NCBI RefSeq assembly: GCF_900111905.1
Contig: NZ_FOKM01000022.1
Span: 35,696 to 99,695, forward strand
Source of the DNA: Rhizobium sp. NFR07
GTDB taxonomy: Bacteria; Pseudomonadota; Alphaproteobacteria; Rhizobiales; Rhizobiaceae
Direction of reading: 5' to 3'
Length of the DNA stretch: 64,000 nt
Part shown: positions 26,043 to 34,909 of the stretch, in pieces
Layout: each line of letters opens with the position of its first letter
Position numbering within the stretch: the stretch's first letter is position 1
Program-made: the position numbers and the translations under genes
The notes under the pieces: generated by a model
Seen by the model: the letters and a program-made list of their open reading frames with translations, nothing else
What the model was told of the DNA's origin: nothing
Database searches by the model: none

Positions 26043-27187
26043 GCGAGCCATCCTTCGGCGATGCGCGTGTAAATTCGAACGGCTGACATGACGTTGGCGA
26101 GCGGAACGGATTCGTTCGGTTGGCCACTCATTCCAAGGTCCCCCGGCCCGAGGATTGCGAATGGGACCTGCAACCCGTCCAACAGCACAGCCGCATCGCT
26201 GTAGTAAGAGACACCTTTCATCGCCGGCCGGCGCCCACAAACGTCCTGGGAAGCTGCTTGGCAGAGGCGAACGAAATCGTCATCCGGCAGGCTCTCGACG
26301 GCTGGTTTGTGATCCAAAATCTCAATGGAAAGATCGGCACCCATCAAATCGCTCACCTGGCGGACAATCTCGCTCGGATGGACGTTGGGAGGGAAGCGAA
26401 GGTCCAGGTCGACACAACAACGGTCCGGCGTAAGATTGACCGCGGAACCGCCATCAATGCGGCCGACGCGAATAGTCGGAGCGTCGAGGAGCGGATGCGT
26501 GGGGCAAGACAAGGTGAAGCCCTTCAGCCTTGTCAGGAAGTCATTAACGAGCAGGATGGCGTTAACGCCCGCGTTTCCGGATACATGTCCCAAACGCCCC
26601 GTCGCCGTCACCCTAAGCCATAGAACGGCCTTCTCTGCGATGACGACATCGAGACCGCTCGGCTCACCACACAGGAATGCTCCGATTTCGCTCTGAAACC
26701 CTTTCTCCACCAGTCGGCGCGCGCCAAGCAAATTTGCGCTTTCTCCAGCAGTCAGAGCCAGCACTACGTCTCCCTTGAGCGGAATTTCCCGAAGCGAAAG
26801 CGCCTCCATCGCCCCGATCATCGCGGCCAAGGCGCTCTTCATGTCGGATGAGCCCCGCCCGTACAGGCGGCCATCCTTTATTTCGCCGGAAAAAGGCGAA
26901 GAGTGCCACGGGACGGTACCGACTGGGACCGTATCCATATGCGCCGAGAGGACGAGGTTCGGTCGCTCTCCTGTGCCTCGCAGGCGCCCGATGACATTCG
27001 CCCTGCCTGGCATAAATTCATCAATCTCACTCTCAAGGCCGAGCTCAGACAGCACATCGCCAATGCGATAGGCGATCTCTCGTTCACCACCGGGTGGATC
27101 GCAGCTATCGATAGCAACGATCTCTTGCAAAAATCGAACAGGATCGAAGGTTTCGAGCCGTTTGTTACGTTCGTCATCATATTGCAT
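26039..27187 (-). CDS. M20-family peptidase/deacylase (ArgE/DapE-like), first copy
   Basis: A 382-residue zinc amidohydrolase. Metal and catalytic motifs: SAHMDTVP near residue 80, GRGSSDMKSALAAMIGAM near 110, then a divergent TAGESANLLGA where ArgE/DapE have TxDEE, and CGEPSGLDV. The lid/dimerisation domain follows. The family removes acyl or succinyl groups or cleaves dipeptides. The replacement of the usual DEE by GES is notable, and the same change occurs in the second copy at 33616. First gene of the leftward operon with the C26 hydrolase, RidA and DadA-like genes. Confidence 0.85.
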   Translation of the reverse strand: MQYDDERNKRLETFDPVRFLQEIVAIDSCDPPGGEREIAYRIGDVLSELGLESEIDEFMPGRANVIGRLRGTGERPNLVLSAHMDTVPVGTVPWHSSPFSGEIKDGRLYGRGSSDMKSALAAMIGAMEALSLREIPLKGDVVLALTAGESANLLGARRLVEKGFQSEIGAFLCGEPSGLDVVIAEKAVLWLRVTATGRLGHVSGNAGVNAILLVNDFLTRLKGFTLSCPTHPLLDAPTIRVGRIDGGSAVNLTPDRCCVDLDLRFPPNVHPSEIVRQVSDLMGADLSIEILDHKPAVESLPDDDFVRLCQAASQDVCGRRPAMKGVSYYSDAAVLLDGLQVPFAILGPGDLGMSGQPNESVPLANVMSAVRIYTRIAEGWLA

Positions 27188-27255
27188 GAACCATTCCTTG
27201 TTTTTTCCAGAATGGCCGTTTCTTCCGATCTAGAGAAGCGATAGAATTGAATGGA

Positions 27256-27271
27256 TTAATCGACGAATTAA
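27256..27271. promoter_or_regulatory. Possible LysR operator half-sites
   Basis: In the 99-base divergent spacer between the M20 gene and the lysR-type gene, TTAAT (27256-27260) and ATTAA (27267-27271) form an inverted repeat with a 6-base spacer. LysR proteins often bind such AT-rich dyads upstream of their own gene. A related TTAAT...ATTAA with an 11-base spacer lies at 31101. Confidence 0.35.
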
Positions 27272-27286
27272 ATAAATGAGTGGGAC

Positions 27287-28132
27287 ATGGATACGACCCT
27301 GCTTCGCTGTTTCTTGACTGTCGCCGACACCAAGAGTTTCTCCGTTGCCGCGACGAGGCTCAACATCACGCAATCGACGGTGAGCCATCAGATCGCCCGA
27401 CTAGAGGATCATCTGGGAAAGCAACTTTTCGAACGCACCACGCGCAACTGCCAGCTTACCCTTGAGGGCCGCGAGCTTATTTCGCACGCCGCCAAAGTCT
27501 TGAGATCCGTCGACGAGATGGAGCAGAACTTCAGGCCGCAACTATTGAGCGGGACTGTCGTTATCGGCGTCCCCGATGACTATTACCTGTTTCAGCCGAT
27601 CACCGAGGCACTGCGCCGGTTTATGAACGATAAGCCGGGTGTTGCGGTCGAGATGCGGGCGGGACTGGGCATAAATCATCTACGCGACCTAAAGGAGCGC
27701 AATCTCGATCTGGCGCTCGTACGGGAGACAGAGGGCGCAACTAAGGATGTATTGCGAACGGAACAGATCGTCTGGATCGCGGCACCTGACTGGGCGCCGC
27801 CGAGCGACGGCATTTTGCGCTTGGCGGCCGTCAACGGCGGCTGTGCGTATCGCAAGGCCGCAACAGCTGCGCTCGATGCCGCCGGCATGCATTGGAACTG
27901 CAAATTTTCCTGCACGAGTCTGGAGGGTGTGTTGTCGGTCGTCCGTGCTGGCCTGGCGATATCCGTGGTCGCAGAGGGGGATGCAGGCGACGACCTGAGG
28001 ATCCTCCAGGGTCGAGACCTGATGCCGCTTCTCCCGAGGATGACGCTCAGTATCAAATATTCCCAAAAGCAGCCCAGCCTTGCTGCGAGGGCGTTGGCCC
28101 GTGTCATGGCCAACACCTTGGCGGATGCCTGA
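27287..28132 (+). CDS. LysR-family transcriptional regulator
   Basis: A 281-residue LysR regulator. The N-terminal helix-turn-helix is intact: MDTTLLRCFLTVADTKSFSV, then AATRLNITQSTVSHQIARLE and LGKQLFERTTR. The effector-binding domain starts GTVVIGVPDDYYLFQPITEA. It is divergent from the amide-hydrolase/dehydrogenase operon and convergent with the ABC importer operon, with only four bases between stop codons. It is the natural candidate to control one or both of those operons in response to the imported compound. Confidence 0.92.
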   Translation: MDTTLLRCFLTVADTKSFSVAATRLNITQSTVSHQIARLEDHLGKQLFERTTRNCQLTLEGRELISHAAKVLRSVDEMEQNFRPQLLSGTVVIGVPDDYYLFQPITEALRRFMNDKPGVAVEMRAGLGINHLRDLKERNLDLALVRETEGATKDVLRTEQIVWIAAPDWAPPSDGILRLAAVNGGCAYRKAATAALDAAGMHWNCKFSCTSLEGVLSVVRAGLAISVVAEGDAGDDLRILQGRDLMPLLPRMTLSIKYSQKQPSLAARALARVMANTLADA

Positions 28133-28136
28133 TGGA

Positions 28137-28907
28137 CTAGGCTGCGTTTCGCACCATTGAGAATAGCAGTCGCCTGAGATGGTGTCGCAACTGTGTGAAA
28201 TCCGCCCGTTCCGTCTGATCAACTGTCCTTGGATGAGGAATGTCTACATCGACAATCTCAGCAATTTGGCCTGGATTTGGCGACAGAACAACGATCCGGT
28301 CTGCAAGCAGCATCGCCTCGTCGATATCATGAGTGACGAAGACGATCGTCTTGCGATCCTTGGACCGCATGTCGAGCAAGAATGTCTGCATTTCGACCCT
28401 GGTGAGGGCATCGAGGGCACCAAAGGGTTCATCCATCAGGAGAATGCGCGGCTCGACCGCAAGCGCTCTCGCGATGGCAACCCGTTGCTGCATTCCACCT
28501 GATAATTGGGCTGGATAAGATTTTGCGAAGCGCGTCAGCGCTACTCTGTCCAGCACGTCTTTCACCTTTTCGTGGCGCAGACGTGTGTCACCTCCAGCCA
28601 GGTCGAGACCGAAGCCGACATTTTCGTCGACGCGCAGCCAGGGAAAGGAAGTGTAGGATTGGAAAACCATACCAACAGCTGGATCACGTCCACGCAGCAA
28701 GCGGCCCTCGACACGGATCGTGCCGCCGCTCGGTTGGCTCAATCCCGCAATCATCCGTAAGAGGGTGGACTTGCCGCAGCCGGAAGGTCCCAGAAATACG
28801 ACGAACTCTCCGGCCCGGATCGAAAGCGACACACGATCGAGCGCCTTGACGGACTGAATGCCGCCGAAGGTTTTGACAACGTTCTCAATCTCAATGATGG
28901 CTGACAT
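28137..28907 (-). CDS. ABC transporter ATP-binding protein (SsuB/TauB type)
   Basis: A 256-residue ABC ATPase. Walker A GPSGCGKST, the signature LSGGMQQRVAIARAL, Walker B ILLMDEPFGALDALTR and the switch histidine in VTHDIDEA are all intact. The pattern VGMVFQSYTSFPWLRVDENV in the Q-loop region is typical of the nitrate/sulfonate/taurine importers. ATG 28907 starts MSAIIEIENVVKTFGG, eight bases after the permease stop; the longer frame overlaps the permease. Last gene of the importer operon. Confidence 0.9.
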   Translation of the reverse strand: MSAIIEIENVVKTFGGIQSVKALDRVSLSIRAGEFVVFLGPSGCGKSTLLRMIAGLSQPSGGTIRVEGRLLRGRDPAVGMVFQSYTSFPWLRVDENVGFGLDLAGGDTRLRHEKVKDVLDRVALTRFAKSYPAQLSGGMQQRVAIARALAVEPRILLMDEPFGALDALTRVEMQTFLLDMRSKDRKTIVFVTHDIDEAMLLADRIVVLSPNPGQIAEIVDVDIPHPRTVDQTERADFTQLRHHLRRLLFSMVRNAA

Positions 28908-28914
28908 GATGACC

Positions 28915-29775
28915 TCAGGATCGATTACTTGAAAGGTATGGAAAGAGCATCCGGGCTGCGACGGTAAAGGCCACGTCGCTGATGAGGCCAATGACCCCGA
29001 TTGAGATGATGCCGACGAAGATCGTCGCTGTGTCCATGAAGCGTGAGGCGCTCAGGATTATGTAACCGACCCCACTGGAAGCTGCGACTATTTCGGCGAT
29101 CACGATGTAGGTCCAGGCCCATCCCAAGACGATGCGAAGATCGCTGAAAACCGCAGGTTTGGCGGCGGGCCAGATCACACGGCTGACCAACTGAAGTGGT
29201 GTCGCGCCCAGCATGATCGCCGCTTCGATCAAAGCGATTGGCACGGCCAGGGTGCTGACCATGACCATCAGCGTCAAGGTGAAGAAGGTGCCGACAAAAA
29301 TGACCGCGAATTTTTGGGTGTCATCAATGCCGAGCCATAGAACCAAAAGAGGGATAAACGCTGTTGCTGGCATATATCGCGTGAAGGCGAGGCACGGCTC
29401 GAGCAGAGAGCGGAAAAACTGCACCGACCCCATCAACACGCCAAGTGGCACGGCGATGGCCGCTGCGATCGAGAAGCCGATGAACACGCGGTAGACACTC
29501 ACACCGATGTCACCGACAAAGTTTTCAGCATAGAGAAGCCGCCACGATGCCTGGACGACCTGCAGGGGCGTAGGCAAGAAAAAGTCGCTGACAAGGCCGC
29601 TGCCGGAGACTGCGCCCCAGAGCGCCAGCAGGACGAGAAAGAAAAGAGATGAGAGTGTCAGCGATATTCCGCCAGCCAGTGGTCGGCGGATCGATATCAG
29701 CTCGACGGCTGGAGTTTTTTCTCGCTTGGGGGCCGCAAGCATCTCGGCCTCCTCCTTAATCGAATAGGCTGTCAT
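28915..29775 (-). CDS. ABC transporter permease (SsuC/TauC type)
   Basis: A 286-residue membrane protein with about six hydrophobic helices. The cytoplasmic coupling motif (EAAIMLGATPLQLVSRVIWP) matches the EAA loop of BPD_transp_1 permeases, and the YMPATAFIPLLVLWLGIDD segment is typical of the nitrate/sulfonate/taurine group. It starts six bases after the binding-protein stop codon and precedes the ATPase gene. The transported compound is not deducible. Confidence 0.9.
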   Translation of the reverse strand: MTAYSIKEEAEMLAAPKREKTPAVELISIRRPLAGGISLTLSSLFFLVLLALWGAVSGSGLVSDFFLPTPLQVVQASWRLLYAENFVGDIGVSVYRVFIGFSIAAAIAVPLGVLMGSVQFFRSLLEPCLAFTRYMPATAFIPLLVLWLGIDDTQKFAVIFVGTFFTLTLMVMVSTLAVPIALIEAAIMLGATPLQLVSRVIWPAAKPAVFSDLRIVLGWAWTYIVIAEIVAASSGVGYIILSASRFMDTATIFVGIISIGVIGLISDVAFTVAARMLFPYLSSNRS

Positions 29776-29781
29776 GATTCC

Positions 29782-30756
29782 TCACTTTCCAAGCGCTGAT
29801 GCAAGCGGTGCAGGATCGACTGCATCTGGGGCATCGAACCCCTCTTTCAAAAGTCCGGCTTTTGCGTAGAAGGCAATTCCACGGGTTGTGACCTCGTTGA
29901 TTTGACCTGGCACAAACTTGGTGCCGATATATTGCTCGTTCGCCTCGCGCGACACGAACTCGAGGCCTTTCAACGACGCCATGAATTCGTCGATGCTTAC
30001 ACCCAGTGACTGCGCCATGATGGCGTTGGCGTCCTTCGGTGACGCCGCCCAGTAGTCGTAGGCCTCAAAATAGGCGGCGATGAAGTTGGCAATATCGTTG
30101 GGCCGACTGGCGATAACTTCTTCACGGAACGCAACGGTGTCGGCGATCAGGCCCGGCTTGTTTGCCGAGCTTATGAGGATATGCCCGCCGCGTTCAGCAG
30201 CTTTTGAGAGCCACGGATCCCAGGTGGCGGCGGCCTCCAGTCGACCGGCAGCAAAGGCTGCTCCCGCGTCGCCCGCACGCATCGGCTTGAGATTAACGTC
30301 ACCGAGGGACATGTTGCTGTCGGCCAGCACGTTGAGTAGGAAAAAGTATGTGCTTGACCCCTCCTCGGCCCCGATCGTATGGCCGCGCAAATCATCGATG
30401 GTCTTGATGCCAGCATCGGCAACGATGCCCTCCCCTCCCTTGGAAAAGTCGACGGCAAGGACCTGCTTGATGCCCAGCTTTCGCGCGTTGTAGAAGATGA
30501 AGGTATCGACGGTCGTGGACCAACCGTCCAGCCGACCGGTCGCGATTGCCGCGGCGGTCGCTGGTTTGTCCTGCACCGTCACCAGCGAGACATCGACCTT
30601 GTTTTTGGCGAAGAAGCCTTTTTCGCGTGCGAGATGAAGAAGCCCGTATCCGACCCAGGTCGTCATTGCGACAGTCAGTGGCTTTTCGGCTGCGCTGCCC
30701 GACGCGCTGCAACACGTTATGAGAGCAACCATAGCTGCAACTATTCTCTTTCTCAT
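29782..30756 (-). CDS. ABC transporter substrate-binding protein (SsuA/TauA/NMT1-like)
   Basis: A 324-residue periplasmic protein from ATG 30756, preceded by GGGGAA. The signal peptide is MRKRIVAAMVALITCCSASG followed by SAAEK; a cysteine pair at the end of the hydrophobic part may make it a lipoprotein. The mature start LTVAMTTWVGYGLLHLAREK and the KVDVSLVTVQDKPATAAAIA segment match NMT1/SsuA-type proteins. The closest resemblance seems to be to the subgroup annotated for nitrate, sulfonate or taurine, whose members bind many amino and sulfonic compounds. Confidence 0.88.
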   Translation of the reverse strand: MRKRIVAAMVALITCCSASGSAAEKPLTVAMTTWVGYGLLHLAREKGFFAKNKVDVSLVTVQDKPATAAAIATGRLDGWSTTVDTFIFYNARKLGIKQVLAVDFSKGGEGIVADAGIKTIDDLRGHTIGAEEGSSTYFFLLNVLADSNMSLGDVNLKPMRAGDAGAAFAAGRLEAAATWDPWLSKAAERGGHILISSANKPGLIADTVAFREEVIASRPNDIANFIAAYFEAYDYWAASPKDANAIMAQSLGVSIDEFMASLKGLEFVSREANEQYIGTKFVPGQINEVTTRGIAFYAKAGLLKEGFDAPDAVDPAPLASALGK

Positions 30757-30858
30757 CCAAAATTCCCCGGTTGTGTGACTGCGCATACTTGCCTCTGATC
30801 GGCGCGCAGGCAGATCGGAGCACACGAGGCGGGAAAGATTTAACGAAGAAATTGCATC

Positions 30859-30883
30859 GATTTAGGCACGAAATCGCTAAATC
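30859..30883. promoter_or_regulatory. Dyad GATTTAG-N11-CTAAATC, candidate operator
   Basis: A perfect 7-bp inverted repeat with an 11-base spacer, about 100 bases before the start of the binding-protein gene. The geometry (symmetry with an 11-base centre) is that of a LysR-type site, though a GntR dimer could also use it. Confidence 0.45.
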
Positions 30884-31100
30884 CGAAGCTGTCTAATGGC
30901 GATTGCTTGCACTAGAGCTTCAAACCCAATGGCTTAGCAAACCTGCCATATACAGGCGTTTCGACAACCCTACCGTGTGCACTCGCGTCGCGTGCATGTC
31001 GCGGCAGAGCGCTAGGATTATATTCTTGCCGCACGCGATCCTGTCATTTCGGCTATAAGAACATCAAAAGCACCTTGATCCCGGATCGACATCCTCAATA

Positions 31101-31121
31101 TTAATTACGTGAAGCAATTAA
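31101..31121. promoter_or_regulatory. Dyad TTAAT-N11-ATTAA (T-N11-A type), candidate LysR site
   Basis: TTAAT at 31101-31105 and ATTAA at 31117-31121; the symmetry extends by one pair on the outer left and one inward (ATTAATT-N9-AATTAAT, 31100-31122). It shares half-sites with the spacer upstream of the lysR-type gene at 27256. Confidence 0.4.
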
Positions 31122-31448
31122 TTAAAACACAGGTATTATCGGCGCGTTGTCAGATACCTAGATGGTTAATCATACCATATCGGCGTGAATCGCAGTATTA
31201 AAGACGCCTAGAAGTAGTCGCGAGTCAATTTACACGAATTTATACATTATTACTACGCTGCAACGCAGAAATATATATTATAAATATATCGAAAACGGCA
31301 CCTTGCCTGGCACAAAAGCGTCATCTAATTTTTTTCTTCCATTCAAAAAGCAATCTCTGGTTGCCCTGGATTGCCTTACTGGCTCCGCTGCTAGCGACGA
31401 TATTAAAGCCAGATGCGACAGGTGCGGTCACCAGTCAGGAGCATTGAA

Positions 31449-32600
31449 ATGCGAAAGTCGGACGCTGTGTTTGAGGTGCATCTTGATGCGATCACCGAGA
31501 ACTTTCGGATGATGAAAGATCTGGTCGGCGACCGTGTCGAGGTCGCGGCGGTCGTCAAGAGTGACGCATATGGCCTCGGTCTGAGCGAGGTGAGCGGCTC
31601 ACTTGCAAGCGTTGGATGCAAGACATTCATGGTGGCCGATACCGATGAAGCGGCCCGCCTGCGGGCACTGTATCTGGGTGCAACGATTGTCGTGCTGAAA
31701 GCCGACCTTCCGCAGAGTGGCGAGATAATCGCCAGCCAGAAACTCACGGCCGTGGTCAATGGTGCTGACGACCTCGATTGGCTGCGCCGCTTCGGTCACG
31801 GTATTCCCTATTTCCTCAACGTGGAGACAGGGTTTTCACGCTTCGGGATCGACCCGAAAAAGATGCGCGCTTTACGGCATGAGGGAGCGTTCGGCGCGAC
31901 AAGTCCGGCATGCATCTTCAGTCACTTAGGCTGCAGCGACAATGCCAACGACCGCACGAATGACGAGCAGAGGCGCAAGTTACTTGCTGTGCGCCATGTA
32001 TTTCCCCAGGCCCGCCTCAGCTTGAGCGCGTCGGCGGGCATCTGGCTTGGCCGTGGCTACCATCTTGATGTGGTGAGGGTCGGATCAGCCATCTACGGGT
32101 TGAACAATGCCCGTCTCTTTCCAAACCCGCTCTATCGCACCGTCAGACTACGTGCGCCACTTGTTGACATCCGCAGCATCCCACCACGACAGGCCGTCGG
32201 TTATGGGGCAACGTTTCGCACCAAGCGAGCAACGCGACTTGGTATCGTCTCTATCGGATACCGGCACGGGCTTCCCTGGGCTTGCGCCAATCGGATGGAG
32301 GTGAAGATAGGAGAGCACTTTGCCCCTGTCATCGGTCGCATCGCTATGGAATACACGACGATCGATCTGACTGACGTCCCAGAAAACGCGCTCGTCCGCG
32401 GCGGGGACGTAGACTTTCTTCACGAGGATTTTGGCATAGACGAGATGGCCGCTGCCGGTGGCACCAGCAGCCAAGAGACGCTCGTTCGACTTGGATGTGG
32501 ATGTCATCGAATCCACACCGACCAAACGCCAGCAACGGCTCGCGTAATCGCAGCCAGACGACAGTTGGGCCGCCTCTCCCGAAATGCCAGGATTTCGTGA
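31449..32600 (+). CDS. alr: Alanine/amino-acid racemase (PLP, fold type III)
   Basis: A 383-residue PLP-dependent racemase. The cofactor lysine is in AAVVKSDAYGLG near residue 37. Later conserved parts are YFLNVETGFSRFG, SHLGCSDN and the RVGSAIYGLN barrel strand, then a C-terminal beta domain with VSIGYRHGLPW, where the catalytic tyrosine is present but the usual GYADG is GYRHG, and GRIAMEYTTIDLTDVP. Divergence at the active-site rim suggests a substrate other than alanine. ATG 31449 was chosen since the conserved N-terminus begins there. The stop overlaps the start of the EamA gene (TGATG). Confidence 0.88.
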   Translation: MRKSDAVFEVHLDAITENFRMMKDLVGDRVEVAAVVKSDAYGLGLSEVSGSLASVGCKTFMVADTDEAARLRALYLGATIVVLKADLPQSGEIIASQKLTAVVNGADDLDWLRRFGHGIPYFLNVETGFSRFGIDPKKMRALRHEGAFGATSPACIFSHLGCSDNANDRTNDEQRRKLLAVRHVFPQARLSLSASAGIWLGRGYHLDVVRVGSAIYGLNNARLFPNPLYRTVRLRAPLVDIRSIPPRQAVGYGATFRTKRATRLGIVSIGYRHGLPWACANRMEVKIGEHFAPVIGRIAMEYTTIDLTDVPENALVRGGDVDFLHEDFGIDEMAAAGGTSSQETLVRLGCGCHRIHTDQTPATARVIAARRQLGRLSRNARIS

Positions 32601-33613
32601 TGCGCGGCCGCAACTGTTTTTCACTGATAAAGTGGCGCGACGTCGACCCCGCCCTATCCCGTCACTCTCTAGGATTGCTGCTCGTTGCCGCGGCAGCGGT
32701 GGCCTGGAGCACCGGGGGCTTTTTCTTCCGCTTGATCGATCTTGATCCCTGGACCACGTCCTTTTGGCGCAGTCTCTTTGCAGCGGCCTTACTGGCAGCC
32801 TACGCGTTATTCGAACGGCGCCAGCTCGGAGGAGAAGGCCTGGGTCGCGCGGAGATCAGACGTGGGATCGTGATCTCGGCGGGTATCGCGGTCAGTATGA
32901 CGAGTTTTCTTCCGGCCCTGGCTTTGACATCCGTCGCCAACGTCGCACTCATCTATGCAACAGCGCCCATATTGACCGCTGCCCTCGCTTTCCTTTGGCT
33001 GGACGAACCGTTTGATCGCATCACCATCGCCTGTAGCCTGGCGGTCATCGCCGGTGGCAGCTTGATGCTCTTTTCCTCGGAGAGCGCATCCAGCAATCTG
33101 GGTGACCTTCTTGCACTCGTATCGACTATGTCGCTCGCCCTAGTGGCTCTGGCGATTAGGGCCTGGCGACCCCGCGCTCTTGGACCCTTCATGTGCCTTG
33201 CAAATATAGGGGTCGCCGCGATTGCGTTTCTCGCCGCCCCATCTTTGTGGATCGATGGTCGATCTACGGTTCTCCTGGTTGGCTTTGGCTTCATTCAGGT
33301 GACGTTGAGCTTCACTCTCTTTAGCCTTGGGGCACGGCTCCTACCGGCGCGGGAGACCGCACTCGTCAACGCAGTAGAAGGACCGCTTTCACCCCTATGG
33401 GTGTGGCTTGCCTTCGGCGAACGACCGTCCTTTGGGACCGTCATGAGTGGCATCGTCATCACCGCCGCGGTTTCTACCTATCTCTTGCTCGGTACAAGAC
33501 CTTCGGGAGCGGGGCTGCGTCGAAGATCCCACGAAGCGGTCGACCCGGCAGGCGAGAGATACACGCATCCCCATCGTACTTCCGAGCAAGCAAACAAGAA
33601 CGAAGGACCTTGA
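32600..33613 (+). CDS. EamA/DMT-family transporter
   Basis: A 337-residue membrane protein of the drug/metabolite transporter superfamily, with two EamA repeats of about five helices each. Seen: GLLLVAAAAVAWSTGGFFFR at the start of repeat one, and ALVNAVEGPLSPLWVWLAFG in repeat two. Family members commonly export amino acids and related metabolites. ATG 32600 overlaps the racemase stop codon, so translation is coupled, which suggests export (or import) of the racemase product. The C-terminal 40 residues are basic and hydrophilic. Confidence 0.87.
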   Translation: MRGRNCFSLIKWRDVDPALSRHSLGLLLVAAAAVAWSTGGFFFRLIDLDPWTTSFWRSLFAAALLAAYALFERRQLGGEGLGRAEIRRGIVISAGIAVSMTSFLPALALTSVANVALIYATAPILTAALAFLWLDEPFDRITIACSLAVIAGGSLMLFSSESASSNLGDLLALVSTMSLALVALAIRAWRPRALGPFMCLANIGVAAIAFLAAPSLWIDGRSTVLLVGFGFIQVTLSFTLFSLGARLLPARETALVNAVEGPLSPLWVWLAFGERPSFGTVMSGIVITAAVSTYLLLGTRPSGAGLRRRSHEAVDPAGERYTHPHRTSEQANKNEGP

Positions 33614-33615
33614 TC

Positions 33616-34764
33616 ATGACCAGCACGACGATGTCCCCGATCCCAAAGAAGATAAAGCCAGCTCAACTTCTGTCACGGCTCGTAGCGGTAGAGAGTTGCG
33701 ATCCTCCGGGCGGAGAGCTCGAGATAGCACGGTTCCTCGAAAAGGAGCTCTCCGGGCGAGGTATCGAGCTCGAGGTCGATGAATTCGCACCGGGCAGAGC
33801 GAACCTTCTGGCGCGTTGGCGAGGCAGCGGTCGTCGCGGTCCGCTCGTCTTTTCCGCGCACCTGGATACGCTGCCACCGGGGTCCCAAGGTTGGAGTGTG
33901 CGACCGTTTGGCGGCACAGTCAAAGGTGGACGTCTGTTCGGACGCGGCGCATCCGACATGAAAAGCGGTGTCGCGGCGATGACCGCTGCCTTCTGTTCTG
34001 TCGTCGCGACTGGGACGAAGCTTTCCGGGGATCTGGTGCTAGCCTATAGCGCGGGGGAAAGCTCGAACTGCCTTGGCGCGAAGCGCTTCGTAGAACGTGC
34101 TCAGTTCGCCGACGCCAGCGCCATTCTTGTCAGCGAACCCTCCTCTCTCGACCTGATCGTCGCCGAGATGGGGGCATTGTGGCTTCGTATCACCGCGCTT
34201 GGACAGACTGGCCATGTCTCGGGGCGGCGCGGCATCAACGCCATCGATCAAATGTCGGATTTCATGATTGGCCTGCGATCCGTTGACCTCCCTTGCCCAC
34301 CCCATCCGCTTTTGCCCGAGCCAACGATGCAAGTCGGCGTTATCCGGGGCGGCCATGCAGTCAATCTCACCCCCGACCAGTGCACGATCGAGCTCGACGT
34401 CAGGATCAGACCGACCACAGATCCACAGGCAATCATCGACCTCGTTGCACGGCCGGGCGTCTCTATCGAAGTTGTCGACTTCAAGCCGGCCGTCGAGACC
34501 GCTGTCGATCACCCGTTTACGCAGGCTTGCCTTCAAGCGCGCCGTGGATTGGGCGTTGAAACTATGAAGATCGGCGGCGTCAGCTATTATTCTGATGCCA
34601 CGATCTACGCGACGGCCTGGCGAACACCGTTTGTCATCATCGGACCGGGTGAGCTCGGCATGAGCGGTCAACCGGATGAATACGTCGAGATCGAAAAGGT
34701 CACGGCGGCAGCAAGGATCTTCGAGCGCGTAGCCAAACTTTGGTTAGGCGACGTACCGCCTTGA
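33616..34764 (+). CDS. M20-family peptidase/deacylase, second copy
   Basis: A 382-residue enzyme, the same length as the copy at 26039 and plainly paralogous: both carry a SCDPPGGE start, EFxPGRAN, SAHxDTxP, GRGxSDMKS and AGESxNxLGA. It starts at ATG 33616 three bases after the EamA stop, with GAAGGA upstream. As in its paralogue, the usual TxDEE catalytic segment is AGES. Two similar but clearly diverged copies in one island suggest two related substrates or a heteromeric enzyme. Confidence 0.86.
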   Translation: MTSTTMSPIPKKIKPAQLLSRLVAVESCDPPGGELEIARFLEKELSGRGIELEVDEFAPGRANLLARWRGSGRRGPLVFSAHLDTLPPGSQGWSVRPFGGTVKGGRLFGRGASDMKSGVAAMTAAFCSVVATGTKLSGDLVLAYSAGESSNCLGAKRFVERAQFADASAILVSEPSSLDLIVAEMGALWLRITALGQTGHVSGRRGINAIDQMSDFMIGLRSVDLPCPPHPLLPEPTMQVGVIRGGHAVNLTPDQCTIELDVRIRPTTDPQAIIDLVARPGVSIEVVDFKPAVETAVDHPFTQACLQARRGLGVETMKIGGVSYYSDATIYATAWRTPFVIIGPGELGMSGQPDEYVEIEKVTAAARIFERVAKLWLGDVPP

Positions 34765-34909
34765 GCCGTTGACCTTGCCGACATGCCAACCGGTCGTAGA
34801 GACTAGTGATGGGCAAAGGCCACGTATTCTTTTCAGCAACAATAACAATATCCTGCAGGCGTGTGCCTGCCGCAGGCTGCAAATCATCTCGACATGTGAG
34901 TATAAAAAG

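Larger units (their letters stand above)
30757..31448. other. Divergent 690-base regulatory region between importer and racemase operons
   Basis: No gene is supported. The right half (31080-31330) is strongly AT-rich. Two dyads stand out (30859-30883 and 31101-31121), which are listed separately. The region must carry the promoters of the leftward importer and, on the right, of the rightward racemase operon. Confidence 0.55.

Noticed and set aside
31260..31300. AT-rich run as a possible replication origin
   Set aside because: No iterons, repABC genes or DnaA-box cluster are near; it looks like ordinary promoter-region DNA.
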